NCBI GenBank assembly: GCA_031213475.1
Contig: JARUPZ010000005.1
Coordinates: 7,994,988-8,058,987 of the forward strand
Direction of reading: 5' to 3'
DNA: 64,000 nucleotides
From: Nereocystis luetkeana
Lineage: Eukaryota > Sar > Phaeophyceae > Laminariales > Laminariaceae
Within the stretch, counting starts at the first letter, position 1. Each line of letters opens with the position of its first letter. The notes under the pieces are model-generated. The model was not told the origin of the DNA. It was given only the letters and a program-made list of their open reading frames with translations, and made no database searches. The position numbers and the translations under genes were made by a program. This document shows positions 23,818 to 36,645 of this stretch, piece after piece.

Positions 23818-24892
23818 GCTGTTTTGTAGACGGAGCACTGCCCTTTCGCTGGGACGGATCTCAGTGTGTTAACATCTCTCTGCTTGTTTATTGGAGTGAC
23901 ACGTCGTGTCTCGTTTTTCGACGATTTTTTTAGGAGAGGCAGCAGTACTTCTAGTGGGTGGGGTAGTTCACCCTGCTTGCTGGGCAGCTGCTGATGAGCT
24001 TGACTTAACGCTCGGCGATACGAGAGGAAGGGATGGTAATGCACGGTTTCGGTTCCAAGAAATAAGTGAATGAGCTGCTACTGGTGGAGGATCATGGAGA
24101 GGGTCTTCAGCCGAATACAAACCTGCCATTAATGCCCAAGCTAACCGAAAAAATTGGAGCGATGCCGTTAGTCTTGCGGACTGGTGCAACTCGTTCTGTG
24201 TCCGTGTGTCCTTCCGCGATTGTGTATCCATTCAACATGTCCCATATATTACCAATTTGTGTTTGATCCTCTGCAAGGTTTCATATTCTGTTTCATAGTA
24301 TCTGACTTGGCACTTCGCTTGATGTATTCCATCAACGCAACCGAAGCAATATTTGCTCATTAGTTGCGTTCATTCGTAGATCTGTAATATTCCAAATTCC
24401 GCAACGAGCACTCCGCGATTTGAGTCGAGGCTCAAAATATCCCAACATTAAGAACGGTGTTGTCGCCGCGTTTTTCTATAACCCTACCTGAAGCAACGGC
24501 CGTACGTGCAGTACAGTCACGGATCCAGGAAGGCTGGTGTATAGATCATTTTCAACCTCGAGGCTTCGCGAGCTCAATGCGGGTCGGGTTACCTTGACCC
24601 GCGAGACCATTTTCTCGGCCCCAAGGTTCCACCAGTGGATCTGGCCCGTCGGTAGACACATCAAAAGCAATGCAATGTTAATTTTAGTGCCCTGCAGCGA
24701 TAGATTGCCTGGCCGTAGTCGGTATGGGTGGATGCGGGCATGCGTACATGAATTTAACGATGTTTTGATGTCTGAATATCATACCAAACGAGTACTAATG
24801 AGTATTGGTACGAGAAGCCTTTGGATAAGAGAACGGGAGAAGCGTTGCAAGTGTCGGATCCGCAAGCCGAATACGCGGGTCAGCAGAAAACA

Positions 24893-25195
24893 ACTCGTCG
24901 GGTCACGCTGACCCGACCCGCGAGTGACCCGCTTCTCGCGGATCATGACCTGACCCGACCCGTGAGCTTTTATCACCTCTTGACCCGACCCGACTCGACC
25001 AGAGAGACCTGTGAGATTTGAAAAAATCTTGACCCGACCCGACCCGTGCGATTTAAAAAAAACTCTTGACCCGACCTGACCCGACCCACAATATTGAGAA
25101 CCTCTTGACCCGACCCGACCCGTGAGATTTTGAACACTTCTTGACCCGACCGACCCGACTCGTGAGATTTTGAACACCACGTGACCCGCGAAACG
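24893..25195. repeat. Tandem array of the CCCGACCCGTGAGATTTTGA unit (family D)
   Basis: Units of about 36 bp consist of one to three CCCGA pentamers followed by GTGAGATTTTGAACACTTCT or a variant. About seven units are visible. Sequence of the same type occurs at 5895-6060 and 33630-33735. Confidence 0.8.
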
Positions 25196-25914
25196 CCCAG
25201 GGTATGTCGGCTCTAATATCATCAGATGGATACATCAAGGAGGATTCTCTCGTAATACAGCTGTGCGCCGACCAACACTACCATCGCCCGTGCGCCTTGA
25301 CACCCGCCGTGTATGATCCGACATATATACCTGGTATATATTACCCTGGTATATGTGTGTTTTCCAGGTATATATCATATGTGTGCATACGAGTACAGTA
25401 CGTGTAGTCCCTTGCTGATGATGTAGACGGCGCATATATCGAAACTTTCTATTAATAGATAACCTATACCTGGTAGCAAGCATCGTCCCCGTGGCTTGGT
25501 AGGTGGTCCGCGTGCCTATCAGGAACAATTTCGCGGGTTCAAGTCTCACCGAGTGCATGCCCGTAGGGACTTTTTCTTGCATAAAAAAATGATTAGCGGA
25601 AAGCGCGAGAGAGCGTGAGTTAGGTACATTCGATGAAAATCGACGAGCAGTGGGAATGCAAAAAACCATATCTATGCGCGACGAAAAATAAAAGCACGTT
25701 CCGGGGGGGGGGGATGGACGACACCTGTGACCTCGACTTGTCCAGAAGAGCGCTGAGAGTAAAACCTCGTACGAGTTTACTCGTAGGCTGGAAAGTAAAA
25801 GTAGTTAGTGATGATTAATAAAAAATACAAAAAAAGGCATCTGACCCACGCACTACGATACCTACTTTGGGATACACATCATATGCACTTATTTTGACCC
25901 TTTAGTGGTGTGCC

Positions 25915-26560
25915 ACGGCATGCCCAAGAGTTACAATCGGCCATGGCGCGGGCGCGGCACGTGCCACGGTTGTGCCCGCCATGTCATCCCACGTCAAGCC
26001 CCACGGTCATGCCCACGGCAAGGGCCGTGGCGGCAATGTCCGCGACAAAACCCACGGCAAGACATGCGGCAATGTCGACTGCAAGACGGCCACCTGGCGC
26101 CCTGTTCCTATTTAATACTTTGACTCCGTAGTGAGCCCTTACCGATGGCATTCTATTCCCACCCACGTGCACAGTCCTCCACGGGGGCCGCCGGAGCTCC
26201 TACCTGACACCCTACGCGGGCCATGCCGCGGGCCTTGACGCGGGCCTCGCGGCGGGCCTTGACGCGAGCCTTGCCTTGGTCACGGCCACGGGCCTCGCCG
26301 CGGGGTTTGCTGCGGACCTCACCATGGTGTTTGCTGTGGGTATTGCCGTGGATTATGCTTGCGGTGGCTATTGCTGAGGATATTGCCGTGATATGCCGCG
26401 AACTTTGCCGTGGCGTGCCGTGGGACTTGTCGTTTATTACCGTGGGGCTTGCCGTGGCTTGCCGTGAGAGTTTCCGTGGCGCTAGGGCTTGCCGCGGCAA
26501 CCGTTCCTCGGTATGCCCAGGGCAATTGTCGCGGGCTGCCACGATATGACATGACACGTG
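25915..26560. repeat. CCACGGC/GCCGTGG arrays in opposite orientations
   Basis: From about 25915 to 26100, short repeats read CCCACGGCAAGGC and CCACGGTCATGCC. From about 26210 to 26560 the complementary form GCCGTGGGCCTTGCC or GCCTTGACGCGGGCC predominates. The switch falls in the roughly 110 bp between the two blocks. The open frames here are by-products of the repeat. Confidence 0.65.
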
Positions 26561-27390
26561 ACATGCCTTGAGCACTGCAATGGTTTCCCGCGGCGCTGCC
26601 TCGAAAAAGGCCACGATGACACCAACCACAGGAAAAAAAGTTTCACACGAAGTAAAGAGGTAACGGCAGTCTTCGAAATCTTTGTTTCTGGTTGTTTTTA
26701 CGTATGCTACTCAAGGCGCGGTGTGTCATGTACTTTCCTTCGTATGGACCCGGAGAAAAGGCCAACCACCGACGATCGCTATGTAGCATATAACTAGGGT
26801 AGCGTTATTTGTGATCATGCCCAGCCACACAGGCCATGAACGCTGCTTGCACTGCGGCTGCAGGCCGCGCTGCGGGTCTGCGGATATTCCGAACCTAAAT
26901 CTTCCCCGGGCGAGAAACGCAAAATTATACAATGGAAACCTCACCAAAATGAACGTGCTTCGTTGCATAAACTGTACCGAGGGACTCCTCGCGGTTCTTG
27001 TTCTACAACGGGACAACGGGTGTAGTGCTGCCAACGAGCTGATAGGCCACGCTCAAGGCTCCGCCAACGGATAAGGCCAAGGATCTGTGACGCATTCCGA
27101 TTGGAAGACGGCGGAGTCGCTCTTGCACGAGGCGAGGGGTGGGTGTTTGTACAATACTAGTGTCCGAGATCATGACAGAGCACTTCGCTGGACCACACGG
27201 CGTCAACACAGGGTAGCAGAGGTACCCCTTCGTTGCGTATCCCCAACACTCCTGAGAAACAACGGCGGCCCAAGTAACACGGCCACTCCATCCACCAGCC
27301 TGCGGGTGAGCGCAACCTTGTAGGTGGTGTTACAACATCAAGCGAGCAAGGGTGCGACTACCCACCACGAAAGGGACAAAAATAAAAAAT

Positions 27391-28596
27391 ATGCTCAGGC
27401 AGTACGTGGATCTGAGTTGTCAGGACGATGAGCCCGACGCAGGGGCGCGGCAGCTACTAGGAGGCAAGCCGCGCCCAAAGCCCCCACCAAGGTCGAAGAC
27501 CGGGGGAGGCACGTCCCCTCTCCACCTCGCTTCTTGCCGAGGCCACGTGGGCGTCGTGCACGAGCTTCTCTTGGCCGGCGCGGATGCCACTCGGGGGGAC
27601 CAGTTCGGGTTCTCGGCGCTGCACTTGGCGGCCAGGCATGGCTTTCCGGACGTCATCGCGGAGTTGCTGAGCTTCGGAAAGATGTCGGTGGACATGCTCG
27701 ACGAGAGTGGGGAGACGGCGCTGCACACGGCCGCGAGGTACGCGAAGACCCTGTCCGTGTGGAGGCTTCTGGAGTCCGGGAGCGACTGGACGATCGTCTC
27801 TAAGTCAGGGCGACGAGCGATCGACGTGATCGGGCAGGGGCAAGACAAGCACAACCTCCAGTCCCTCCCCCACAGCGCGACTCAGTTGTGCAGCGGCCGG
27901 AGGTCGGTCAAGTTCAGCGCCAGCGCCAACATGCCGCCGGCGCAGCTGCCCAGGGACAAGTGCACGGAAGAGCGGGTCCGGCGCTTGCTCACCGGCGCGG
28001 CAAGAAAGCAGAAGGGCGACTGGAGCTGGCCCGTTGGAGAAACCGCCCCGCCCGCTCCTGCCGAAAGCACCAAGGCTTCCTCCTCCGAACAACCGCCTCA
28101 TTCCGCTAGAAATCCCGCGGACGACGACAGCAACGGCAACAACGATGATAGATGTATCGCCGCCGATGCCTACGAGAGCGAACCTATCGTCGAAGCGGTC
28201 GGCGTCGGTGCCGCCGCCGTAGGCACCGCCACTGCCGCTGCCAGTGCCGCTGCCGCTGCCCCTCCCGCTGCCCTCGGGTGCAGCGAAGCGGGCGCCCCTA
28301 GTGGAGATGGCGCTGAAGACGAGCGCGCGGGGAAGCAGGAGGGGCGGCGGGGGGAGGGGGGCGGCCGTGACGCTGGTGGTGTGGCGACGACAGAGAGGGC
28401 GACGTCGACACCGACGCCGCCGCCATTGGGGCGACTGAACGTTCGACAGTTAGTGAAGGGGCGGAGCCAGGACGGGAGGATTTTCGAGGCCATGAACAGG
28501 TGTGCATCTTACACCTGGCATACCGGTACAGCATTATGTGCACGGTTCCCCTTCTGTATGTTGTTGACCTTAAATCCCGGGGTTGTCGAAAGTTGA
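27391..28596 (+). CDS. Ankyrin-repeat protein (ends uncertain)
   Basis: The ATG at 27391 opens a GC-rich frame of 401 codons. Three ankyrin repeats are visible near residues 40-145: TSPLHLASCRGHVGVVHELL, then SALHLAARHGFPDVIAELL, then TALHTAARYAKTLSVWRLL, each with the TPLH-like opening and LL. After residue 180 the sequence becomes low complexity (Ala-, Gly- and Glu-rich). Ankyrin repeats mediate protein-protein contacts, and no catalytic domain is visible. The frame opens before the ATG, and CTCAG/GCAG just inside it could instead be a 3' splice site. At 28499, GAACAG/GTGTGC could be a 5' splice site leading to RMRFDSVCLILLL and a stop near 28725, so the last 32 codons may be intron. The coding strand is clear; both ends are uncertain. 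Confidence 0.7.
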   Translation: MLRQYVDLSCQDDEPDAGARQLLGGKPRPKPPPRSKTGGGTSPLHLASCRGHVGVVHELLLAGADATRGDQFGFSALHLAARHGFPDVIAELLSFGKMSVDMLDESGETALHTAARYAKTLSVWRLLESGSDWTIVSKSGRRAIDVIGQGQDKHNLQSLPHSATQLCSGRRSVKFSASANMPPAQLPRDKCTEERVRRLLTGAARKQKGDWSWPVGETAPPAPAESTKASSSEQPPHSARNPADDDSNGNNDDRCIAADAYESEPIVEAVGVGAAAVGTATAAASAAAAAPPAALGCSEAGAPSGDGAEDERAGKQEGRRGEGGGRDAGGVATTERATSTPTPPPLGRLNVRQLVKGRSQDGRIFEAMNRCASYTWHTGTALCARFPFCMLLTLNPGVVES

Positions 28597-31178
28597 AAAC
28601 GAGGAGCCTCATCATCATCACCATAATCAGGCTTCCCTAATTACCCTGCGAGTACTGCTGTTCGTACATGCTGCTGTGTGACAGGATGAGGTTCGACAGC
28701 GTGTGCTTGATTTTATTATTGTAGTGAACAGAATTGGCATACATCTCCTGGTGAGCACTGCACACACAGACGCAAAACCACCGTGGCTGTCGTCAAGCCC
28801 AAAGTGTGAAGCGCTGGTGCTCTTGCGCTGGTTTTGTATCGGTGCTGCTGTTGTAGCGAGTACCGTGGCTGCGCGGATGCGTTTGGAATCCAGACGAAGT
28901 TTGGGTTCGTACATACGCCATCCTCCCCCTTGCGCAACACCCAATAAATTGCACTCGAGCTGATGTGTTTGTTCACGAACTTCCTATAAATAGATGGACA
29001 GGAAACATGGTACTCACAAGCACACGCACTAACTTTTGTACCGTTCGTGGCCTTCACAAATGGAAGAGCTTGATGTACGACTGCTGTTGTCCCGTGGCTG
29101 CCACATAGTAGATAGCTCGCGGGACTGAAAAGTTGTGATACAGACGCGAGGTATGATACAACAGCAGCAGCAACAGTCAGCAGCAGAGTAAAATATTACA
29201 TCTTATATTGTGAGATTTCCATCGTCCTGCTTGGCTCCAGCTGGGCGAAACGCCTCCCCACGATTTCTTGCCAGATTTCGCGAGTTTGAACGCCCAGAGA
29301 AAGCGCCAGCGCCACGGACCCCGGCCGGGACCCAGACTTGAGTCGCGATATACACACAACCCCGCTGCGTACCTCGCTGCCGAGAGAAAGAGAAAATATC
29401 CACGGCCAGAAGAGAAACCGTGGCCGATGTGGACAAAAGGTCCATTTGGTTCTATAGAAACATACAGGGTGTGGATGACTTACGCTCTAGTGCATGGCGG
29501 TACGCGGCAATGTTTGTTGGGAGGACAAGCCGTGGCTCTCTTGCCTCGGTTGCTGCTGCTGCTGCTGTTGCTGATGCTGCCTCTTGTCTGTTGCTCTTGT
29601 TGTCTGATCGGTGATGAGACTTTGGGGCTGCAACTCACGCAGCTGCTGTACTGGCGCGGTCACCCTTCTCTTACTGCTGCCTCTTCGAAACCCTTGCCAT
29701 GCGCTGTTGGTAAAACCGCTATTCGCTCTTGCTGTTGTTAATACTACAGTAGTGATAACTACAGCAGTAGTGATGCATATACCGATAGTTGGGCATAGTG
29801 ACGACGGACCGACTGGAGCTAAACAGCAGTGCAAGGTTGTTTTTCAACTGGGTGAAAATGGCTTGGCGGCCGTAGTTTAATGGGCCCCGGATGGTGTGTC
29901 CCTCCTTTCGTTGAACTCTCTTCCATGTGGGCGATCATGCCTTCGCCGCGAATATAGCACCCTCGCATCTTTTGACTTCCATCATAATTTGCCCTTTTTC
30001 ACTCGTATAATACCGGGTACAGTCAGTGCACTGCTGTACTGTACGTGTGCGCATTTTCTTTCTCATGGTCAGAATGGTCCACAAGTCGGACAGATCATCC
30101 ACAAACCATCTAGATCTTTCAGGGCATATATAAATGTGTGTATATATATATATATATCCGACCTAAAGGATCTAGCTCATGTTGCAGGGATGGGAGCCGT
30201 ATCATCTGCATGATCTACAGCAGTAGCACGTTTTTCCTGGGCTGCACCTGTACTGTACAGATCCTGCTATTAATAGAGCGTATCTTAACGCCAGGTCTAG
30301 ATTACCTACTCTAGATGGTTAGATAGATCAGATAAGTCGTGACCTACCCGACGTGTGCAAAATGGCCCGTCTCCGATTAGAAGTTGTGTGTCCTCTTGAG
30401 ATGAGAAAGCAGCTGCAACAGGGGTTTCCAAAGATAACTCATGTGCAAATACCGACGTATTATCAGGAATCATGTACAGACCTCTGATATGAAATCGGCC
30501 TTTGTTTGACCGCTCTATAGAACTGCACGTTTTTTTTTTTTGGGGGGGGGGAGGTTATAATACTAGCAGTTTGACTTGGTGTAGGAATATGTGTGCAGTA
30601 CTAATAATAGGACGGCTCGCCGCGTGCCCACCATCATCTTCTTATTCACCCTGTTGGGGAATTCAGAAAAGAACAATTGACTAAGAGAGTAGTTGACGGC
30701 TACAGCAGAGGCCACTGCGTGATTTGGAAGGTGACACCGGTATGTGTCGTCCGAGCTACAGCAGTGCAGGGAGACGGACGTACGGCACGTTCGCAACACG
30801 GTCCTATCCGTACCGCACGCTCACAGATGGTTGAAAGCAGCAAAAATCACCAACCATTGTGTTGGTCGCCATTGAAGGGGTCTCGCAGGGGTAAAAACGC
30901 CTTGTAGAACCGCACCGCATGTTTTAGGGGGGGGGGGGGGGGTTACATGTATGTACAGTATGTAGTGTGCAGTATGTCTTTGCAGTATGTATGTGTGGTA
31001 GATTTTTTTTTCAAGATTGCCTCTATATGAAGAGCAAAAAGAATAAACGGAGCTGTTAGATCGAAATGTTCCTCTAAACTCATATTTGCAAGCTTTTTGG
31101 TACGATAATTCGATCACGCGTTCCAGGGGGTGGTGGGTGTAGGTTTTCCGAGTTGTTTACAAATTAGTGTAGGTTGTT

Positions 31179-31222
<44 letters not shown>

Positions 31223-31699
31223 AACTGAATCGCACCTCCCTTGTTCCCTCCGTTCTCCCCTGAACGAACGATCAGGTACGCGCACACAGCCCCGTCCAAA
31301 AGCGGGGCTGCGCCGCGAGCCAAGTGATACCACCACCATCGTGACGGAATGACATCATCAAAAGCGGCATCGAAGGTTGGGGAAGGGGGAGGAGGGGTTA
31401 GGGGGGGAGGGGGAGGAGGGGAGTGGTGAGCGCCCGGGCTCGTACGCTTTTGGCGGAGGTACGGCGATTGATCTCAGTCGTGGGTCTGAGGCGGTGATAT
31501 AGGCCGGAAGCAGTGCCTTCGCGCGATGTAGGGTCCACATATTGATTGTGTTTTGTACATCTTGGCGGTTGTTCGGTGGTTGTTTTGTTTTATTGGTTAA
31601 AGCGGGTTGTTGGGTCGCACCAGCGTGCAGCCGTGAATCCCCTACTCTGCCGCGATGTTTTCGATGTATCGTAAAGGCGTGTTTGTGAAAGCCGCCCTC

Positions 31700-31764
31700 C
31701 CCCCACCACGGCCATGCATGAGATCGCGTACATATTTCCTATCGAGTACCCCCCCCCCCCCCCC
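31700..31764 (-). repeat. Family C end fragment
   Basis: CGGCCATGCATGAGATCGCG, then CCTATCGAGTAC, runs straight into a 16-base C-run. This matches the C-rich end of the element seen at 45060-45195. Confidence 0.65.
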
Positions 31765-32517
31765 GCTTTGGGCTTTATTTCCGTTTCGGAGGGCGTGATT
31801 CCACTGCGGGACGTTGTTGCACACGGCACACTGAGTTTTGTGCGTCTCAAGCAGTTTCGTCTGTCTTTGAGTCGAGGGCCGTCAGCGCTCGAGGAAAAAA
31901 AACGCGTTTTTGCCAGAGCGGGCACCAACTTTTTTTCTCTGCCAAAATGAATGATTGATGCTAGTTGGTAAGAACGGGTGGGTCCTTGATGCTAGTTGGC
32001 AGAAACATCTGAGACAGCAGCGGCGCTGCCATGTTGCGTTTCTCGTCGGCGTGTAAAGAAAAACCCTTGATCTGAGAGAACAATCGCCTCTCGATTAAGT
32101 TAGGAGGTGGGCGAACGTTGCCCGAAAAGTGGGAGGGGTACGGCGCGAAAGTGTGATGAGGCGTCTTGCTGACGGTGGCCGGGGCTGCTCCCCAGCTCTC
32201 TCAAGTTTCTCGTGGAAATGGAAGAGATGGCTGCTGTTCGGTATTGGACAAAAAAATACGTGCAAAAATACAGCGGTAGTGGCCGCCATTTTTTCTTTAC
32301 GAGGTGACACGCTAGGTCCCGGCCTCGAGTAGGAATCAGCGCGGTTGTGGTGCCTGCTCGGCTTTTGAAACGGGGGGGATACTTCTACTTTCGTTCCCTT
32401 ACAATAGCCCTTTTTTGTGGAGAAAGAAATTCTAGTAGTCTTTTCTACGAGTCGTGAGCTTGCTGATTGGGGGCAGTGCTTTTTGTTCGGTCGCTTCTGA
32501 CCCTTCGGTCTACCTGG

Positions 32518-32640
32518 AGAAGACTGCTCGAGGCTGCTGATGTTCATGACGCGGGCGGGTGCTTTCTTGGAGGCCGGGGGTATGGGCGGCTTGGTGTTGT
32601 CTTGTAACCGACGTTGTAGCAACCGGCCAATGTTTCGTGC
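32518..32640 (-). CDS. Possible isolated exon, unidentified
   Basis: On the minus strand a short frame reads DNTKPPIPPASKKAPARVMN and then ISSLEQSSPG before a possible 5' splice site (CCAG/GTAGAC). Composition is Pro/Lys/Ser-rich, like a disordered linker. Neighbouring minus-strand frames at 31590-31928 and 32974-33369 have similar character, but no junctions could be established. It may be chance coding potential. Confidence 0.2.
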
Positions 32641-32704
32641 GCGCTCCGTCTAATCTGACTTCAGGTTCGGGGACGGTACTCTAAGGATCCCACGCGACGG
32701 GCTA

Positions 32705-32762
32705 TCTTCGTACGACTACGGCCGTGCATGACATGAGTACCCCCTCCCCCCCCCCCCCTCTA
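32705..32762 (-). repeat. Family C end fragment
   Basis: CGACTACGGCCGTGCATGAC followed by ATGAGTACC and a C-run. It is the same terminal segment as at 31700 and 45060-45195. Confidence 0.6.
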
Positions 32763-33629
32763 TCGGCCTGGTGTGTACCCTGTTCCATCCATCGGTGAGA
32801 TCGCTCTGGCTTGAAGTGCGAACGCCGAGGTTCGACCGACGCAAGCGATAAGCGCTGCTAGCCGTTCCCTTGTTTCTTTTCTTTAGTCGTGCTGAAATGT
32901 GAGGCATTTTTTTTTTCGTGGCGTGGTAGCCATCTGCACGGCGAGTGGTGTCCTGCCAGATATGCCCCCCCCATCAAGTTCGAAAGAGCATGGCATTGCC
33001 AAGCGCGACAGCCACGGGTGCTTCGGCTGCTGAAGGTGAATAAAGTGGCGTAAATGCGCGCGCGTGTTCCGTTGATGTTGTTGATAGTGGTGGTGTTGGT
33101 GGCGGTGGTAGTGGTGGTGGTGGTGCTGTTGTTTCGCTGGCTCTGGGGGTTGCAGCTAGCCTCTCGGTCGCGGGTTCCACACGCAGATGGACTGCTTGGT
33201 TGGAAATGGATAAATGATGATGCGCTGTGCACGTGTGCCACCAGTTCGGATTTGTTCGTGCCCGGACCTTTTTTTTTCCCATCACGGTTCGCTTCGGAAA
33301 AGCGACAAGCGCACGTATTCCTTCACTCAAAAGGGCCGGAAAAATGCTGTTGACCAGACAGACCAACATTTCATAGAAAAGTGTGTGCGTCTGATCTCAC
33401 TCAATGAAGCTCCAGATCTACTACAGCTGTACGCATTTTTCCCCTCGCGCTACGTATACGTGTCCCTGCAGGCGAATCGACGCCCCTGCCACGACGGGGG
33501 TTTGCAGCCAAACACTCTCCCAACCAAGCGGTCCGCTCCAGCTCCGACCTTGTTTGGGCTCCCTGTACGCCTTGAGCAATGATATATCAATCAGTACCAA
33601 CCAGTACATGATACGAAGATTTTCGAAAA

Positions 33630-33735
33630 TCTCATGGCCCGACCCGACCCGTGAGATTTTGGACACTTCCTAACGCTAACCCCCAAGCCTTAACCCATTT
33701 TGAACACCCGGCGACCCGACCCGCGGATCGGTCCA
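33630..33735. repeat. Family D repeat fragment
   Basis: GACCCGACCCGTGAGATTTT and a later CGACCCGACCCGCGGATC are separated by diverged sequence. They match the 24893-25195 array. Confidence 0.65.
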
Positions 33736-34920
33736 TGACCCGCGAATGCCCTGGTAATTGCTCGGAAGCTTGCTCCAAAGTATGCACTCGGTGGAGAAAG
33801 TGCCCGGGTGCATATTTTTGGACAATCCGCTTTTCACGGTGGTCTGCGGTGGTTGAAAATATGTTTTGTTTTTGTTTTTCACGTTCACTAGGCTGTGGAA
33901 GAGTCTGGTGCTCCACAATACCAACAACACGCGAAGCGGATATGTATGTAGTGTGTAGGATGTTGAATGCCCTTTCCGGGCGATGCCGAATATCCCATAT
34001 CCCCGCCCAGTACGACCACGACTAGAACCGATAGCCAGCCCGCAAAAACGCTCGGCACAATGTGAGCCAAACCCCGCCTGCTGGGGGTGCCGTCTGTGCC
34101 GGTGCCGACTGATCTCTCTCGGTGCTCGCACAAACTCCAACTGCGACGTCTTTGAAATAAAAAATAAAAAATGAGAACAGCGCTCGGATGTGCATTTCGT
34201 CGAGGGCAATAACAATGATAAACCAGTATATTTTACCAGGTATATAATACGCACTAACTGAAGCCTCTGTTACGGAACCGAAACTGATATTCTCTGCCTG
34301 TCGGAATCCTTTTGTCCCTGTGCAACGTCCTCTCACGAGCCAGACTTTGTTTTCGCCCATTTTGTTTTTATGTAATTTTGTTGGGTTAAACGATCCCGAA
34401 CGATTGGCCCCCGTACAGCTACGGCCACCCCGTGCATACAGATACGGCTATGTAGTACGTGTGAGTATCGAAGCCGCAATATAGAAGGTCCGCCTGTCTG
34501 TGCCAGCAGAAACAGCTGTGTTCCACATTGTACTGGTGGTCTGGTGTCTTTGCCATCATACATACCTGATGTTTTGGTCTGTTGGAATACCTTTTCCCAG
34601 TGCAAGCAACACCCCTTCCTCACTTTTTTTTGTATCCTCCACCGGACTGGTGAAAATAAACAGTAAAGCCTAAGCTCACTACCGACAAGACTACCCTTTT
34701 TTACAGTGAATTTTATGGGGTCAAACCATCTCGAACGATTGCGAAAAATATTACTTTGCTCAAGATCAAGGCCTTCCCAAAGAAACCCCGGGGGAAAAAC
34801 ATCAAGGGTTACCCACGGTAAAAGTCGGGACGGGAACGGGAAACCCCGTGATATTTCGCTTCCTACCGCGATTTTCCGATCATTACCGTCGTCAGTGTCT
34901 GTTCCCGACACATACATGCT

Positions 34921-35012
34921 CACCATTTTTTTTCTGGGGTTCCTCGCTTGACCTTAACGAGCCCTGCACCATTTTTTTTTCTGGGGTCCCTCGCTTGACC
35001 TTAACAAGCCCT
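34921..35012. repeat. Two-unit 46-bp tandem duplication
   Basis: CACCATTTTTTTTCTGGGGT, followed by CCTCGCTTGACCTTAACG, occurs twice in succession with only a few differences. Confidence 0.8.
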
Positions 35013-35455
35013 GTACTATTGCTAAGTCATTCTTAAGTGCTAAGCCACCCCAAAAAACTGTTTTTTGATAAATTTGTAAAGTGCCACCGAATAAACTATT
35101 GTACCTGGTACTTATTAATAGCATTAGTATCGCAAAAAAAAACAAAATATTCCGGACGATTTTCGGATAAGGAGCCCCCCGCAGTCAACCAGAAAACATT
35201 TTAGCCGAAAAGTGCTACTCCTCTTATCGTTGCACGCATCTCCCGACTTTTGACCATCCCGCTGTAGGTGTTGTGTTCCCGTTCCCGACTACACATTCCC
35301 TTTCCCACTGTACACCTGACAGTGCATAAACGTATAGCTTAGATAGAAGGGCCTCACCTACCAAAAGCCCACCCTGTTTTAGCATGACCACGCTACAAAA
35401 TTTGCCCAGTTTTCAAGCACACATTCTGCTATAATATATGTATACGATCTCACGT

Positions 35456-35549
35456 TAACCCTTTTAGACCGCAGTCCCGTTTTGGGGTCAAACTACTTGA
35501 AATTTGACTGGTTTGTCCCCACAAGGGGATTGCAGTTCTAAAAGGGTTA
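35456..35549. repeat. Palindromic element family B
   Basis: The left arm has TAACCCTTTTAGACCGCAGT and CCCGTTTTGGGG. The right arm has GTTTGTCCCC and GCAGTTCTAAAAGGGTTA. It is a complete copy with both outer borders. Confidence 0.85.
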
Positions 35550-36603
35550 TTAACTTGAGTCCATCAGTATCCTGGCAGTCACACGGTTGCGCCAACACCT
35601 CTCTCTGTTGAACTACGGTGAGTCGGAACTGCCCCCATTTATTTTGCGCTGGTTGGTTCCGGGGGGCTCCGTGTTGCATCACCGCTGCATACTGTTCCGC
35701 TATGATACGTACGTAGAGCCAAATATAAAGCAAGGGTACAGTACGCGACATGTATGTGTTCGATGTGCTCAGCGAGGGCGCTACTCTATACAATAGCCTC
35801 CAAGAGCTTGTCTGTCTGTGTTCAACGTTGACAGCACAAAAAGCCGCGGGCCTTGGCCAAAACAGGATATTCTTGACAACTAGCTGCTGTTGTCGCGTAC
35901 TGTATATAAACCCATTTGAGGAACTACTACTGTATATAACCCGCTTAAGACTCTTTTGATTCAGAGGGAAATAAAATGTCGAAAACAAATAACGACAAAC
36001 GACAACTATTAGTACGCGCATAGCACCGAACATACCAAGGAGGCAGCCTGGGCTGCTGGGGTGGGAGATGTGTCGAAAGTGCAGTGCATGCAGCCTATAG
36101 GATCATGCGCGATACGCGGCGCATCTCGAGGACAACTCCTACTTGCACTGCTGCACGCTCTTTTCCCCGGACGGGCCATGACAAAACCGCACGTTTCTCG
36201 TGTTTTAGGTCACTGAAACTGGGAACCACAAAGGTTATCACTCTGCCCCTCGATATAATCAACATTTGAACCGAACATTAATGTAGAAACGGTCTTATAT
36301 TTACGGGCAAGCGCGGTACAGTTTATTCGCCGCATCGGAGCATCCTGGCGTGACGGAATCGATTGGCAGAAGAGACACAAACACACATGTTCGCAAGAAA
36401 CAAAGAGACATATACGTATGTCCCGTGAGAAACTGCCGTGTCATACAAGCCTCCACAATCATCAATCACTACCTGGTATTATTAATCACCGTGTTCAGTC
36501 TCCAATCGCGGAACGAATGCAGGCAACGACGGCTGGACACGTACGAACAGACGCATTCATACTTCGATAAAACTTTACTTGATTGGGACAGACCATCACC
36601 ATC

Positions 36604-36604
<1 letters not shown>

Positions 36605-36644
<40 letters not shown>

Positions 36645-36645
36645 G
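36605..36645. repeat. (CTG)n trinucleotide repeat
   Basis: About twelve nearly perfect CTG/TGC triplets form a run inside the gene-poor region. Related runs are at 29555-29585 (CTG) and 58372-58398 (CAG). Confidence 0.9.

Larger units (their letters stand above)
23818..27390. other. Gene-free stretch between RPL10 and the ankyrin gene
   Basis: No exon series could be supported. The stretch holds a CCCGACCCG array (24893-25195), a tRNA-like segment near 25490-25556 that does not fold properly, a G-run near 25690, and an inverted pair of CCACGGC-rich arrays (25915-26560). Short open frames at 24476-24670 (minus) and 26811-27074 (plus) have no recognisable features. Confidence 0.45.

Noticed and set aside
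24476..24670. Minus-strand exon candidate (GQIHWWNLGAEKMVSRVK)
   Set aside because: A possible 5' splice site follows, but no partner exon or family could be found.
25490..25556. Possible tRNA gene (GGTTCAAGTCTC box B-like sequence)
   Set aside because: The T-loop-like part is present, but the T stem has a mismatch, the acceptor strands do not pair and no convincing anticodon arm forms. It could be a tRNA-derived repeat, but I cannot support a tRNA call.
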